A stretch of 46,013 nt of DNA from Archaeoglobales archaeon (lineage in GTDB: Archaea > Halobacteriota > Archaeoglobi > Archaeoglobales > Archaeoglobaceae). Every line of letters starts with the position of its first letter. The first letter of the stretch is position 1. The DNA lies in the NCBI GenBank assembly GCA_011605865.1, contig JAAOZI010000029.1, positions 1 to 46,013 of the forward strand, given 5' to 3'. Under the pieces are notes generated by a model. The model saw only the letters and a list, made by a program, of their open reading frames with translations, made no database searches and was not told where the DNA came from. Positions 16,793 to 26,068 of this stretch are shown here, in pieces. The translations under genes and the position numbers were made by a program.

Positions 16793-18658
16793 GTGGACTA
16801 TACTGCAAAGGATATCACAGTTCTAGATGACCTTGAAGCGGTCAGAAAAAGGCCCGGGATGTATATCGGAAGCGTTGGAGCGAAAGGGTTGCATCACTTG
16901 CTCTGGGAAGTTATAGACAACAGTGTGGACGAGGCACTTGCTGGATATTGCAACAAGATTATCGTAACTCTCCATTCCGATGGATCTGCAAGCGTTGAAG
17001 ACAACGGCAGAGGAATACCGGTTGACATGCACGAACTCGGAAGACCAGCACTGGAAATAGTTATGACCAAACTTCACGCGGGTGGAAAGTTTGGAAACAA
17101 GGTTTACAAGGTTGCCGGAGGTTTGCATGGCGTTGGAGTTTCTGTGGTGAATGCCCTGTCGGAATGGCTTGAGGTTTGGGTGAAGAGGGATGGCAAGATA
17201 TACTACCAGAGATATGAGAGGGGTGTACCGAAAACCGATGTGATTGTAGTTGGTGAGACGAATGAAACGGGTACAAAGGTTAGATTCAAGCCCGATCCGG
17301 AGATTTTTGAGGAGCTCAATTTCGACTACAACACTGTCTCCAGAAGACTGAAAGAAATAGCATACCTAAACGCTGGGCTTAGAGTAATTCTGAGGGATGA
17401 AAGGATTGGTGTGGAAAAGGAATACATGTTTACTGAAGGAATAATAGGGCTTCTAAAGAGTTTGAACAAGGGCAAGAAAGTTTTGCACGAACCGATTTAC
17501 ATTCAGGGCAGTAAAAACGGCATATTTGTGGAGGCAGCCTTTCAGTTTACGGATTCGGAGATCGAAAGTGTACATGCATTTGCAAACAATATAAAAAATA
17601 CTGATGGAGGAACTCATGTTGTTGGCTTTAAAGCGGGGCTAACGAGAGCTGTGAACGAATACGGAAAAAGGAACTTTAAGAAGTTCGAGATTCTGAGCGG
17701 TGCGGAGATAAGGGAGGGTTTAACTGCTGTTATAAGTGTTAAGGTTCCGAACCCACAGTTTGAAGGGCAGACTAAAAGCAAGCTGACAAACAGCGAAGTC
17801 AAAACGGTTGTCGAATCCGTGGTATATTCGGGAGTATTAAAATGGTTTGAAGAAAATTCGAAGGAGTCGGAAGCGCTGATAAACAGATTCATTCTTATTA
17901 AAAGAGCTAAAGAAGCAGCAAAAAGGGCTAAGGAGCTTGTAAAGAAGAGGGAAGAAGCATCAATCACATTACCCGGAAAGCTTGCGGACTGCTCTTCGAG
18001 GAAGGTTGAAGAGAGGGAGCTATTTATAGTTGAGGGAGAATCAGCTGGTGGCTCAGCTAAGCAGGCAAGAGATAGGAGATTTCAGGCAATTCTCCCAATA
18101 AGGGGCAAGATAATAAATGTTGAAAAAGCTGGAATGGTTAAAATACTGAAAAACGAGGAAATAAAGGCGATAATCACCGCTATCGGAGCGGGAATAGACG
18201 AGAACTTTGAACTAAGCAAAGCAAGGTATTCGAAAATCATAATCATGACTGATGCCGATGTCGACGGTTCTCATATAAGAACTCTGCTCCTCGCATTCTT
18301 TTACAGACACATGAGGCCCCTGATCGAAGCTGGGAGGCTTTTTATCGCACAGCCACCCCTTTACGGTGTGAAAAAGGGTGGGAAGATATACTATGCGTAC
18401 AGCGATGCCGAACTTAAGAAATTGCTGGAAAAACTCGGAGATGCTGAAGTTCAAAGATACAAGGGGCTTGGTGAAATGAATCCCGAACAGTTATGGGAAA
18501 CCACTATGAATCCTGAAAAAAGAATACTGATTCAGGTGAAAATAGAAGACGCGAAGAAAGCGGATGAACTTTTCAGAATCCTGATGGGGGAAGATGTTGA
18601 AAGCAGAAAGAACTTCATACTTGCCCATGCTAAAGAGGTGAGAAGTCTTGATGTTTAA
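16793..18658 (+). CDS. gyrB: DNA gyrase subunit B
   Basis: ATPase subunit of DNA gyrase, which introduces negative supercoils with GyrA. The 621-residue protein has the GHKL ATPase motifs EVIDNSVDEALAGY (about 39-52), DNGRGIPVDMH (near 69) and the lid GGLHGVGVSVVNALS (near 109-123). The transducer domain follows, then the TOPRIM domain with EGESAGGSAKQARDR (near 415) and DADVDGSHIRTLL (near 486-498), and the C-terminal QRYKGLGEMNPEQLWETTM. The start is GTG. gyrA is not adjacent. A gyrase in an archaeon points to old transfer from bacteria, known for Archaeoglobales. Its last 8 bases overlap the next start. Confidence 0.95.
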   Translation: MDYTAKDITVLDDLEAVRKRPGMYIGSVGAKGLHHLLWEVIDNSVDEALAGYCNKIIVTLHSDGSASVEDNGRGIPVDMHELGRPALEIVMTKLHAGGKFGNKVYKVAGGLHGVGVSVVNALSEWLEVWVKRDGKIYYQRYERGVPKTDVIVVGETNETGTKVRFKPDPEIFEELNFDYNTVSRRLKEIAYLNAGLRVILRDERIGVEKEYMFTEGIIGLLKSLNKGKKVLHEPIYIQGSKNGIFVEAAFQFTDSEIESVHAFANNIKNTDGGTHVVGFKAGLTRAVNEYGKRNFKKFEILSGAEIREGLTAVISVKVPNPQFEGQTKSKLTNSEVKTVVESVVYSGVLKWFEENSKESEALINRFILIKRAKEAAKRAKELVKKREEASITLPGKLADCSSRKVEERELFIVEGESAGGSAKQARDRRFQAILPIRGKIINVEKAGMVKILKNEEIKAIITAIGAGIDENFELSKARYSKIIIMTDADVDGSHIRTLLLAFFYRHMRPLIEAGRLFIAQPPLYGVKKGGKIYYAYSDAELKKLLEKLGDAEVQRYKGLGEMNPEQLWETTMNPEKRILIQVKIEDAKKADELFRILMGEDVESRKNFILAHAKEVRSLDV

Positions 18659-19415
18659 TTTTGAAAGATACTCGAGGCAAATAGAAATTTTTGGTCTAAA
18701 GGGCCAGGAAAAATTGCTGAACTCCTCTGCCCTTGTAATTGGGGCAGGAGGGCTAGGAAGCGCTGCAATTCAGTTTCTTGCTGCAGCCGGGATTGGGAGA
18801 ATGGGGATAGTTGATGGGGACATTGTTGATGAATCGAATCTGCAGAGGCAAACAATACATGCGGGAAACATTGGAATAAACAAGGCTGAGTCGGCGTGCA
18901 TTTTTGTTGAAAAGCTCAATCCAGAAGTTGTCGTTGACGTTTATCCATATCATCTAAATCCTAGAAATTCAGAAAAAATCATAAAAAATTATGATGTAAT
19001 TTTGGGCTGTCCTGACAACTTTGCAACCCGTTTTTTGATAAATGATACATGCAGTCTGCTCTCAAAGCCCTTTGTTCATTCTGCCGTTTATGCCCTTGAG
19101 GGGGAAATAGCGACCTTTCTGGGAAAACCCTGTTACCGCTGTTACATTCCAAAGGCACCTAGTTTGCAGGCTAGGGCAATAGTTGGTGCAGTAGCAGGGC
19201 TTTTTGGATGTTTCCAGGCACTGGAAGCTATTAAAATAATAACCGGTTACGGGAAACTTTTAACGGGAAGAGTTATTCGTCTCGATTTGGGTTCAATGGA
19301 CTTCTTTGAAATTCCCATTTCTGAGAGAAATAGCTGTCCTGTTTGCAGCGGAAAACTTAGGGGCATTTTTGAGGAGAACTATGAAGGGGATTGTGAGATT
19401 GTTAGGTATTCCTGA
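18651..19415 (+). CDS. E1-like ThiF/MoeB/HesA family adenylyltransferase
   Basis: Activates the C-terminal glycine of a ubiquitin-like sulfur carrier (MoaD/ThiS/SAMP type) by adenylation. The 254-residue protein has RYSRQIEIFG at the start, the nucleotide loop GAGGLGS (about 33-39), the SNLQRQ motif near 64-69, and the zinc cysteines CYRC and CPVC. At the usual catalytic-cysteine site the sequence is SLQARAIVGAVAGLFG with no cysteine, as can occur in MoeB-type enzymes that only adenylate. The ATG at 18651 overlaps gyrB by 8 bases and follows AGAGGTGAG; a TTG one codon earlier is possible. It may serve the thiolation enzyme TtuA encoded at 41.6 kb; inference. Confidence 0.85.
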   Translation: MFNFERYSRQIEIFGLKGQEKLLNSSALVIGAGGLGSAAIQFLAAAGIGRMGIVDGDIVDESNLQRQTIHAGNIGINKAESACIFVEKLNPEVVVDVYPYHLNPRNSEKIIKNYDVILGCPDNFATRFLINDTCSLLSKPFVHSAVYALEGEIATFLGKPCYRCYIPKAPSLQARAIVGAVAGLFGCFQALEAIKIITGYGKLLTGRVIRLDLGSMDFFEIPISERNSCPVCSGKLRGIFEENYEGDCEIVRYS

Positions 19416-19432
19416 TTTTTTGGCTGTGGAAG

Positions 19433-19442
19433 ATTTTAAATA
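19433..19442 (+). promoter_or_regulatory. TATA box of the small gene-pth2 pair
   Basis: ATTTTAAATA begins about 27 bases before the ATG at 19460, in the short gap after the E1-like gene. Confidence 0.45.
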
Positions 19443-19459
19443 GCTTGACTACAGGGGGC

Positions 19460-19702
19460 ATGGATCTAATTTGCAGATTCGTATACAAGGACGGTAAAGA
19501 GTTCGGAGAGAGCATAGATGTTTTCGAGCATCATTTGATAGTTAAGGTCTATGACAAATTCATAGCTGTTCCCTTGGAGGTTGTTAGCTTTGACGGTGAG
19601 AAGATCTACATTGGAGATTTCGATGAGAAAATGGCCTTGGAAATCGGAAATAGATGGCTGAGCAAATCTAGAGCCTATGATGAAAAAGAATTAAACTGGT
19701 GA
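19460..19702 (+). CDS. Small conserved archaeal protein (DUF5749-like)
   Basis: An 80-residue protein built mainly of beta strands (LICRFVYKDGKEFGESIDVFEHH, then LIVKVYDKFIAVPLEVVSFDG). From memory it resembles the archaeal DUF5749 family; this is not verified. The ATG at 19460 follows CAGGGGG. An in-frame TTG at 19445 would add five residues. It sits four bases upstream of pth2, so the two are co-transcribed. No catalytic motif is visible, and the function is unknown. Confidence 0.75.
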   Translation: MDLICRFVYKDGKEFGESIDVFEHHLIVKVYDKFIAVPLEVVSFDGEKIYIGDFDEKMALEIGNRWLSKSRAYDEKELNW

Positions 19703-19706
19703 AAAT

Positions 19707-20051
19707 ATGGAACTGAAACAGGTTATAGTGGTCAGGGATGATCTGAACTTATCAAGAGGTAAGCTGGCAGTTCAAGTGGCTCATGCAAGCATTCTTGGTT
19801 TTCTGAAGAGTGAAAAAGAAAAAAGAGACGCCTGGCTGAGAGAGGGACAGAAAAAGATAGTTCTGAAGGTTAGAAACTTGGATGAGCTTTTTGAAATAAA
19901 AAACAAGGCCGAAAGAGAGAAACTGGTGACCGCAATTGTAGAAGATGCAGGACTTACGGAAGTGCCACCGGGAACGATTACCGCCTTGGTAATAGGGCCA
20001 GATGAAGCAAAGAAAATAGACAAGATTACGGGGAGCTTGCCGCTGCTTTAG
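19707..20051 (+). CDS. pth2: Peptidyl-tRNA hydrolase 2
   Basis: Archaeal/eukaryotic type hydrolase that releases tRNA from stalled peptidyl-tRNA. The 114-residue protein has the family core: KQVIVVRDDLNLSRGKLAVQVAHAS with the catalytic-site Lys, Gln and His, DAGLTEVPPGTITALVIGP, and the closing helix motif ITGSLPLL. The length is typical. It follows the small conserved gene closely and ends in a four-base convergent overlap with radB. Confidence 0.95.
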   Translation: MELKQVIVVRDDLNLSRGKLAVQVAHASILGFLKSEKEKRDAWLREGQKKIVLKVRNLDELFEIKNKAEREKLVTAIVEDAGLTEVPPGTITALVIGPDEAKKIDKITGSLPLL

Positions 20052-20707
20052 GGTTCAATTCCCCTATCACTTATAACGAATTCGCAGCTCTCCCCCTCTT
20101 TTTTAAATCTGTGTTTCACAAGAATTGCCCTTCTAACCGAGCCTAATTTTTCGAGAAGAATAGCGGTTTTGGAAAGATGCTCCAAACTTGTTCCGCCCAA
20201 AGGTCTATCCTGTCCTGTTTTTACATCTGTGAACATCTGATTGGTGATTATAGCTGCGAGATCCAGTTTTCTCGCAAGGCTTAGAAGAAATGTTAGCTGG
20301 GCAGTTAGCTCTCTTTTTATCTTCACTTGCCTCTCCTCATCTTCGAGCTCGCTTCTGTAAAGGGCAGTAAAGCTGTCAACAATTACTAGCTTTACGTTCT
20401 CTTCCTTGCAAAACTTTTCAGCCTCCTTTAGTGCTGCGGCCTGCTGTTTGAAAGTAAAAACTTCCTGGACATACACGTTTGAAAACAGGGATAGATCTTC
20501 CTGAAAGATTTGCTTCACCCTTTCGGCAGATAGACCTTCAGTGTCTATATAAGCTACCTTGTAATGTTTTGCCGCGTTCTTGGCAAACATTAGGCATAGG
20601 GTAGTCTTTCCAGTTCCGCTAGCACCGAAAATATGGGTTAAAGTCCCGGTTTCAACTCCCCCTCCTAGAAGAGCGTCTATGCAACTACTTCCGCTCGGAA
20701 TGAACAT
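20048..20707 (-). CDS. radB: DNA repair and recombination protein RadB
   Basis: Archaeal RadA/RecA paralogue that assists homologous recombination. The 219-residue length and the lack of the RadA N-terminal HhH domain fit RadB. Walker A is GASGTGKTT (residues 29-37), Walker B is LVIVDSFTALYR near 107-118, and the LDLAAIITNQMF and RPLGGTSLEHLSKTAILLEK segments are typical of the RecA core. It overlaps the end of larC by 23 bases, so the two are probably co-transcribed from the larC side. Confidence 0.94.
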   Translation of the reverse strand: MFIPSGSSCIDALLGGGVETGTLTHIFGASGTGKTTLCLMFAKNAAKHYKVAYIDTEGLSAERVKQIFQEDLSLFSNVYVQEVFTFKQQAAALKEAEKFCKEENVKLVIVDSFTALYRSELEDEERQVKIKRELTAQLTFLLSLARKLDLAAIITNQMFTDVKTGQDRPLGGTSLEHLSKTAILLEKLGSVRRAILVKHRFKKEGESCEFVISDRGIEP

Positions 20708-21848
20708 CTTCGCACCTCAGCATCTGGTAAACCTTGAAAATTGGAATTTCGAGCTCTCTAGCAATTCTAGCGACATCTTCAAATTCCGGTTTGAAGGTTC
20801 CTAGGCTCTTTGAGCGCTTGAACTTTACTCTGAAATTTTTTCCCATTATACATACCTCCTTTTCCTCTATTTCCCTATCGGCAATTGTTCTGTGATACAC
20901 GGGGATAATTCTAACTCCTAAACTTCCAGTCTCTTTCATCAAAATCCTTGCGATATCTTCAGCTTCGCTCATCGTGGCAATTACTCTCATCAAAATAGTG
21001 GGTCTGGATTTTTTTCCCACTGCTGGAATTGCAATTGCATCGATGCATTTCTCTCTGATCTTTTCGAGAGCAAAGCCAACTTCTTCGCCGCTGAGGTCAT
21101 CTACTTGTGTTTCAAGAACCGCAATACTGTCATGGATCTCAGAAATTCCAAGAATCAGCCTTATAACGTTCGGGACATCGCTTTCCCGGCTTCCCGCCCC
21201 GTAGGAAATTCTTTCTATCCTCAGGGGCTGTCTAAACACCCCCTCGCAGTAGTATGCAAGTATAGCGGAAGCTGTGGGAGTCAGAAGCTCCCCGCTACCT
21301 TCAAACACAACCTCGAGCTTCGATTTTTTCAAGATTTCAAGGACTGCGGGTGTTGGAACCGGATATTTTCCGTGCGAAAATTCAACGAAACCGCTTCCAG
21401 TTCTTATTGGATTCGCAAATATCCTGTAGCCTTCGCGCAGCAACCTTCTTATCCCCATTGCGGAGCAAACGATGTCGAAAATGGCATCATCTCCCCCGAG
21501 CTCGTGAAAAACCGCATTTCTATAATCCCTTCCATGAACGGCTCCCTCGGCTTTTGCGAGAATTTCGAAAATCTTTTTTGCATCTTCTTTTATATCCTTT
21601 TCGATTTTTGATCTTTCGAGCATCTCTATTATTTCCTTGAAATTCCTCTCCGTTCTTTTTTCCTTCACAACGACCCTCTTTGCTGCTATCCCTTTTTTCA
21701 TCACTTCTCCGATTTCGAAATCTATATCGAGTGAGAGCTCATTTTTTACAGATTCTAGGTCATCTTCATCTAGCGAAACACCAAGCAGGGCTGAAATTAT
21801 CATGTCTCCGCTAGCTCCGTTGAAGGCGTCAAATATCGCAACTTTCAT
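20685..21848 (-). CDS. larC: LarC-family nickel-insertion protein
   Basis: LarC is the CTP-dependent enzyme that inserts nickel into the pincer-nucleotide cofactor of lactate racemase-type enzymes (LarA). The protein has 387 residues from the ATG at 21848, with the family opening AIFDAFNGASGDMIISALL, the central FHELGGDDAIFDIVCSAMGI and IRTGSGFVEFSHGKYPVPTPAVLEI, and the C-terminal LETQVDDLSGEEVGFALEKI and KKSRPTILMRVIA. An in-frame ATG ten codons earlier (21878) lacks conserved sequence and would sit almost on the cdc48 start. No larA, larB or larE homologue is in the window, so its client enzyme is elsewhere or different. Confidence 0.9.
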   Translation of the reverse strand: MKVAIFDAFNGASGDMIISALLGVSLDEDDLESVKNELSLDIDFEIGEVMKKGIAAKRVVVKEKRTERNFKEIIEMLERSKIEKDIKEDAKKIFEILAKAEGAVHGRDYRNAVFHELGGDDAIFDIVCSAMGIRRLLREGYRIFANPIRTGSGFVEFSHGKYPVPTPAVLEILKKSKLEVVFEGSGELLTPTASAILAYYCEGVFRQPLRIERISYGAGSRESDVPNVIRLILGISEIHDSIAVLETQVDDLSGEEVGFALEKIREKCIDAIAIPAVGKKSRPTILMRVIATMSEAEDIARILMKETGSLGVRIIPVYHRTIADREIEEKEVCIMGKNFRVKFKRSKSLGTFKPEFEDVARIARELEIPIFKVYQMLRCEDVHSERK

Positions 21849-21901
21849 CAAACCACCACAAGTCTTTTTAATACCCAAAATAAAAAGGTGTAGGTGAAAA
21901 G
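21849..21901. promoter_or_regulatory. Divergent promoter region of larC and cdc48
   Basis: This 53-base gap separates the starts at 21848 and 21902. It holds TTTTTAATACCC on the plus strand about 36 bases before cdc48, TATTAAAAAG on the minus strand towards larC, and AGGTGTAGGTG before the cdc48 ATG. Confidence 0.4.
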
Positions 21902-24319
21902 ATGGAGCTCACGCTCAAAGTCAACCAAGCTTATCCGAGTGATTCGGGAAGGGGAATAGCGAGACTTGATCCTGATGCGATGATGAAACTTCAAATTTCT
22001 CCGGGAGATGTGATAGAGATAGAGGGTAAAAGAAAGACCGTCGCGAAAGTTTGGAGATCCCCGAAAAGGGATTGGGGAAAGAACATAATAAGAATAGACC
22101 ACTTTACAAGAGAAAACGCAGGGGTGGGAGTTGGGGATCTCGTTAAGATTAGGAAGGCAAATTACTCGATAGCAAAAACAGTTGTTTTGGCTCCAACAAA
22201 GAAAATAGAGATGAGGATATACGGAATAGATCCGGGAGAATATTTGAAGCATCAGTTCCTGAAAAGGCCTTTGGTTGAAGGGGATTTACTCCCGCTTATA
22301 GGCTCCCCCGCGATAACCGGATTCGGGAGATATGGGCAGCAGAATCAGGCGGTAGTTTTTGTCGCGCTGAAAACGGAACCCAAGGGGCCTGTTATAATGG
22401 ATGAATCGACTAGGGTTATATACCGCGATCATCCAGTTAGGGGCTTTGAAAAAGTGGGCAAAGCCGGGGTTACGTATGAGGACATCGGTGGGCTGAAGGA
22501 AGAGCTCCAGAAAGTGAGAGAAATAATAGAGCTTCCTTTGAAGTATCCGGAACTTTTCAAGCGCCTCGGCATCGAACCGCCCAAGGGAGTCCTGCTCTAC
22601 GGCCCTCCGGGTACTGGAAAGACTTTAATTGCGAAGGCTGTGGCGAATGAAATAGGGGCTAGCTTCTTCACGATAAATGGTCCGGAGATAATGAGCAAAT
22701 TCTATGGTGAATCGGAGCAGAGGCTCAGGGAGATATTTGAAGAGGCAAAGCAGAATGCCCCAAGTATTATATTCATCGATGAAATAGACTCAATTGCACC
22801 GAGAAGGGAGGATGTTACGGGAGAAGTTGAGAGGAGAGTTGTAGCACAGCTTTTGACTTTAATGGATGGTCTTGAAGAGAGGGGACAGGTAATAGTAATA
22901 GGAGCTACAAACAGAATCGATGCGGTAGATCCCGCTTTAAGAAGACCCGGTAGGTTTGACAGGGAGATAGAAATCGGCGTTCCGGACAGAGAAGGTAGAT
23001 TCGAGATTCTTCAAATTCACACACGTAACATGCCCTTGGAACCGAAATATCTGAGAGAATTCGTTCTAGAAGCTCTTGAAAGAATTAAGAAGAATATTGA
23101 AGATCCGAAGGTACATAAAGACATAGAATTTGCAATTGAAGAGGTTAAAAAGCTTGAAAAAGAACAGGAAATAGAGAGGACAGTTAAATCCATTCTCCCA
23201 CAAGAAGTTCTGAATGAGGTTGAGAACGAAATAATAAGGGCCATGCTAAAGAGACTTGCGGATCAAACTCACGGCTTCGTAGGTGCAGACATCGAAGCTC
23301 TTTGCAAGGAAGCGGCGATGAAGGCGCTGAGGAGGTATCTCCCGAGCATAGATCTTGAGGCGGAGGAAATTCCAATAGAAGTTCTTGAGTCAATGAGGGT
23401 AAAGTGGGAGGATTTCCTTGAGGCCCTTAAGGAAATAGAGCCCTCTGCAATGAGGGAAGTTCTTGTGGAGATTCCCAAGGTGACATGGGAAGACGTTGGC
23501 GGTCTTGAAGATGTGAAAAGGGAAATAATCGAAGCGGTTGAATGGCCTCTCAAGTATCCTGAGAAATTCAAGAAGTTTGGAATAAGACCGCCTAAAGGAG
23601 TCCTGCTCTACGGCCCTCCGGGTACTGGAAAGACTTTAATTGCGAAGGCTGTGGCGAATGAGTCTGAGGCTAACTTCATAAGCATTAAGGGCGGTGAGCT
23701 GCTAAGCAAGTGGCTTGGAGAAAGCGAAAAAGCAGTAAGGAAGATCTTCAGAAAAGCGAGACAGGTTGCACCTTGCATAATATTCTTTGACGAAATAGAT
23801 GCAATTGCGCAAATGAGAGGAATAGATGAGGGCAGCAGGGCGGTGGAGAGGGTGCTGAATCAGCTTCTGATAGAAATGGATGGTCTTGAAGAATTGCATG
23901 GAGTTATTGTCATTGGCGCAACGAACAGGCCCGATATACTGGATCCAGCGCTGCTAAGACCTGGAAGATTTGACAGACTCGTTTATGTCAGACCGCCGGA
24001 TAAGAAGAGCAGGCTTGCGATATTTAAGATACATACCAGAAACATGCCTCTGGCTGAAGACGTCGACCTCAACGAATTGGCAGAAATGACTGAAGGTTAT
24101 GTTGGCGCCGACATAGAGGCAATTTGCAGAGAGGCTGTTATGCTCGCGCTCAGAGAAAACCCCAATGCTGAAAAGATCGAGATGAGACATTTCTATGAGG
24201 CAATTAAGAAGATAAAACCAAGCGTGAGTGAGGCCATGCTAAGCTTCTACGAAAGATTCGAGGAGAGAATAAAGACTGAGAAGCTCAAAGTTTCCGCTAA
24301 GCCGATTGGTTATGGCTGA
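21902..24319 (+). CDS. cdc48: Cdc48/VCP-type AAA+ ATPase
   Basis: Hexameric unfoldase that extracts and unfolds proteins, partner of the archaeal proteasome. The 805 residues contain the substrate-binding N domain (about 1-185), AAA domain D1 with GPPGTGKT near 235 and Walker [12 protein letters not shown] near 290, and D2 with GPPGTGKT near 572, [13 protein letters not shown] near 628 and the arginine-finger region [13 protein letters not shown] charged helical stretch between D1 and D2 ([22 protein letters not shown]) appears longer than in the short family members. The Walker A regions of D1 and D2 share a 65-base perfect DNA repeat. The gene convergently overlaps the ATP-grasp gene by 23 bases. 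Confidence 0.96.
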   Translation: MELTLKVNQAYPSDSGRGIARLDPDAMMKLQISPGDVIEIEGKRKTVAKVWRSPKRDWGKNIIRIDHFTRENAGVGVGDLVKIRKANYSIAKTVVLAPTKKIEMRIYGIDPGEYLKHQFLKRPLVEGDLLPLIGSPAITGFGRYGQQNQAVVFVALKTEPKGPVIMDESTRVIYRDHPVRGFEKVGKAGVTYEDIGGLKEELQKVREIIELPLKYPELFKRLGIEPPKGVLLYGPPGTGKTLIAKAVANEIGASFFTINGPEIMSKFYGESEQRLREIFEEAKQNAPSIIFIDEIDSIAPRREDVTGEVERRVVAQLLTLMDGLEERGQVIVIGATNRIDAVDPALRRPGRFDREIEIGVPDREGRFEILQIHTRNMPLEPKYLREFVLEALERIKKNIEDPKVHKDIEFAIEEVKKLEKEQEIERTVKSILPQEVLNEVENEIIRAMLKRLADQTHGFVGADIEALCKEAAMKALRRYLPSIDLEAEEIPIEVLESMRVKWEDFLEALKEIEPSAMREVLVEIPKVTWEDVGGLEDVKREIIEAVEWPLKYPEKFKKFGIRPPKGVLLYGPPGTGKTLIAKAVANESEANFISIKGGELLSKWLGESEKAVRKIFRKARQVAPCIIFFDEIDAIAQMRGIDEGSRAVERVLNQLLIEMDGLEELHGVIVIGATNRPDILDPALLRPGRFDRLVYVRPPDKKSRLAIFKIHTRNMPLAEDVDLNELAEMTEGYVGADIEAICREAVMLALRENPNAEKIEMRHFYEAIKKIKPSVSEAMLSFYERFEERIKTEKLKVSAKPIGYG
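22586..22650 (+). repeat. Intragenic 65-base direct repeat, copy 1 (cdc48 D1 Walker A)
   Basis: Identical base for base to 23597-23661, including all third codon positions, over the codons from [13 protein letters not shown] to AVANE. Sequence on both sides differs. Confidence 0.88.
23597..23661 (+). repeat. Intragenic 65-base direct repeat, copy 2 (cdc48 D2 Walker A)
   Basis: Second copy, 1011 bases downstream and in frame, in the D2 ATPase domain. Selection on protein alone would not hold the synonymous sites identical. Confidence 0.88.
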
Positions 24320-25337
24320 CAATTCTTAAAAAAATATCTCTCCTTTCAAATACCTTTTTAAATACCTCTTTTTCGCCTCCGCCTGCAAGGATGGAAACAA
24401 CAGGATCTCCTTTTTTGTATTTGCCCCAAGGGATATCTGCGAAGAATGGGTTTCCTGTCAGGTCTTTTTTTATTGAAATATCTTCTTTGGCAAATAGTAT
24501 TGCCCTAATTGCGAATCTTTTTGCATTTGGTTTTTCAATTCTCTTCTCTTCAAAGGCTTTTACATGTAAAGAAAAAAGATTGACATCAAAGCACCATTCC
24601 ACGCTGTCCAGAGACCCCTGAAATCTCGGATTAAGTTCTAGAACATAGGGTTTCTCTGCTAGAATGAAATCAACTCCGACGGAACCCCTCAAATCGAAAA
24701 GCTGAGCAGTTTCTATAGCGATTCTCTCAATTTCTCTTCTTTTTTCATCATCAACGATCAGAGGGGTGAGATTACCGCTGTATCTGAATCCGTTGGCGTA
24801 CATTTCTTTCCATCCGGAGAAAATCCTGTTTATGGCAATCGGCAAAATCTCTTTTCCGCATATAAGCGAGACGCTGCAAGGAACCCCTTCAATAAATCTC
24901 TGGAATATTACTCCCTTTTCATCTCCATTTGCAAACTTTACGCCTTCTCCTCCGCCACCAATTCTTGGCTTTGCAATTGCTTTACCTTCGGGTTTTTTCA
25001 GTACTTCTGGATGTGGTATACCGGCTTTTTCGAGTATTTTGTAAAATTCCAGCTTGTCTATTATCCTCTTACTTTCTTTCGGATCATTGCAAAGCAGGTC
25101 TGCATTGACTTCAAGGGTTTCAGCATTGGAACAAAGAATTACCTTGGCATTCTTTTCTTGAGCAATTTTTTCGGCCAAGGCTCTGCAATCGCCACCCATT
25201 TCATAAACTTCTTTGCAGTATAGCTTTAAATCTAGGTCAGCATATTTTGTGATCGCGTAGACATCATATCCGGCTTTTTTTGCCGATTGGGCAACGTTTC
25301 TGACGTTTGTTCCTACTAGGAGCACTTTCTCAGGCAT
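24297..25337 (-). CDS. ATP-grasp family ligase of unknown substrate, next to cofE
   Basis: A 346-residue ATP-grasp protein. It opens with a Rossmann-like [20 protein letters not shown]. It has the glycine-rich ATP loop [14 protein letters not shown] (about 129-142) and the magnesium-binding [17 protein letters not shown] (about 231-247), with VDFILAEK before it. The layout recalls carboligases related to biotin carboxylase/carbamoyl-phosphate synthase (COG2232-like), but I cannot name the substrate. It overlaps cofE by 22 bases, so coenzyme synthesis (F420, methanofuran or pterin glutamylation) is a plausible but unproven role. The 3' end overlaps cdc48 convergently. Confidence 0.82.
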   Translation of the reverse strand: MPEKVLLVGTNVRNVAQSAKKAGYDVYAITKYADLDLKLYCKEVYEMGGDCRALAEKIAQEKNAKVILCSNAETLEVNADLLCNDPKESKRIIDKLEFYKILEKAGIPHPEVLKKPEGKAIAKPRIGGGGEGVKFANGDEKGVIFQRFIEGVPCSVSLICGKEILPIAINRIFSGWKEMYANGFRYSGNLTPLIVDDEKRREIERIAIETAQLFDLRGSVGVDFILAEKPYVLELNPRFQGSLDSVEWCFDVNLFSLHVKAFEEKRIEKPNAKRFAIRAILFAKEDISIKKDLTGNPFFADIPWGKYKKGDPVVSILAGGGEKEVFKKVFERRDIFLRIVSHNQSA

Positions 25338-26068
25338 CTTCTGATTACATCTTCTTCCTCGCTTCTGTAGATTTCTTTTGCGCTTCCATCACCGAGAACT
25401 TTTAGACCTCGGAAGATTACTGCTGGAATTCCGTCTCCAGCTTCTCCCATAAGAAGATTTGCAAAAGCCGCTATCTCGTCAGCGATGCATTCAACCGTTA
25501 CTTCAAGCTTGTTGCCGTAGAGATCTGTTTCGCCCCTCCAATCCCTCATTGCGGAAACTCCGGAAATTCCCATTGCTATTCCAACTACTCCCTTTCTGAA
25601 GCATCTTCCGTTTGTGTCCGTGATTATAACTCCAACTTTTTTTCCAAGCTTTTCAAACTCCCTTCTAATTCTCTCTGCGCTCTTGTCTGGGTCAATCGGA
25701 GGGAGCAGTATTTTTCCTTTATCGATGTTTGATGCATCTATGCCTGCATTGACGCAAATGTTGCCGTATTTTGCTTTAACAAGAAGGAAAGGCTCTCTGA
25801 TTAGAATTTCCTCGCTCTCCTCTATAACAGCCTGAATGAATTCAGGTGGTTTTGCAACTTTCTTGCTCAATTCTATGGCCAGCGAACTTGGTTTGTAGTC
25901 GGAGAGATTTTTCACCCTCCCTTCGGATTTTGAAACTATCGTAGAACATACAACGATCACGTCGCCGTCCTTTACTTCCACCTTCTCGCTTATCAGCTTC
26001 GCTATGTTGTCCCCCTCTTTAATCAGAGGCAAACCTTTTACGGGTATTACTTCAAGATTTCCTTGCAA
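25316..26068 (-). CDS. cofE: Coenzyme F420-0:L-glutamate ligase
   Basis: GTP-dependent addition of glutamates to F420-0. Family sequence begins at LEVIPVKGLPLIKEGDNIAKLI and continues with DVIVVCSTIVSKSEGRV, GIDASNIDKG, VGVIITDTNGRCFRKGVVGIAMGISG and GEAGDGIPAVIFRGL. No ATG fits: the in-frame ATG at 26176 lies deep inside alaS and adds about 36 unconserved residues. The TTG at 26068 gives 250 residues, the usual length, and a 17-base overlap with alaS; a GTG at 26086 is the alternative. Neither has a strong Shine-Dalgarno sequence, so re-initiation after alaS is likely. It precedes the ATP-grasp gene in the same operon. Confidence 0.9.
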   Translation of the reverse strand: MQGNLEVIPVKGLPLIKEGDNIAKLISEKVEVKDGDVIVVCSTIVSKSEGRVKNLSDYKPSSLAIELSKKVAKPPEFIQAVIEESEEILIREPFLLVKAKYGNICVNAGIDASNIDKGKILLPPIDPDKSAERIRREFEKLGKKVGVIITDTNGRCFRKGVVGIAMGISGVSAMRDWRGETDLYGNKLEVTVECIADEIAAFANLLMGEAGDGIPAVIFRGLKVLGDGSAKEIYRSEEEDVIRRCLRKCS

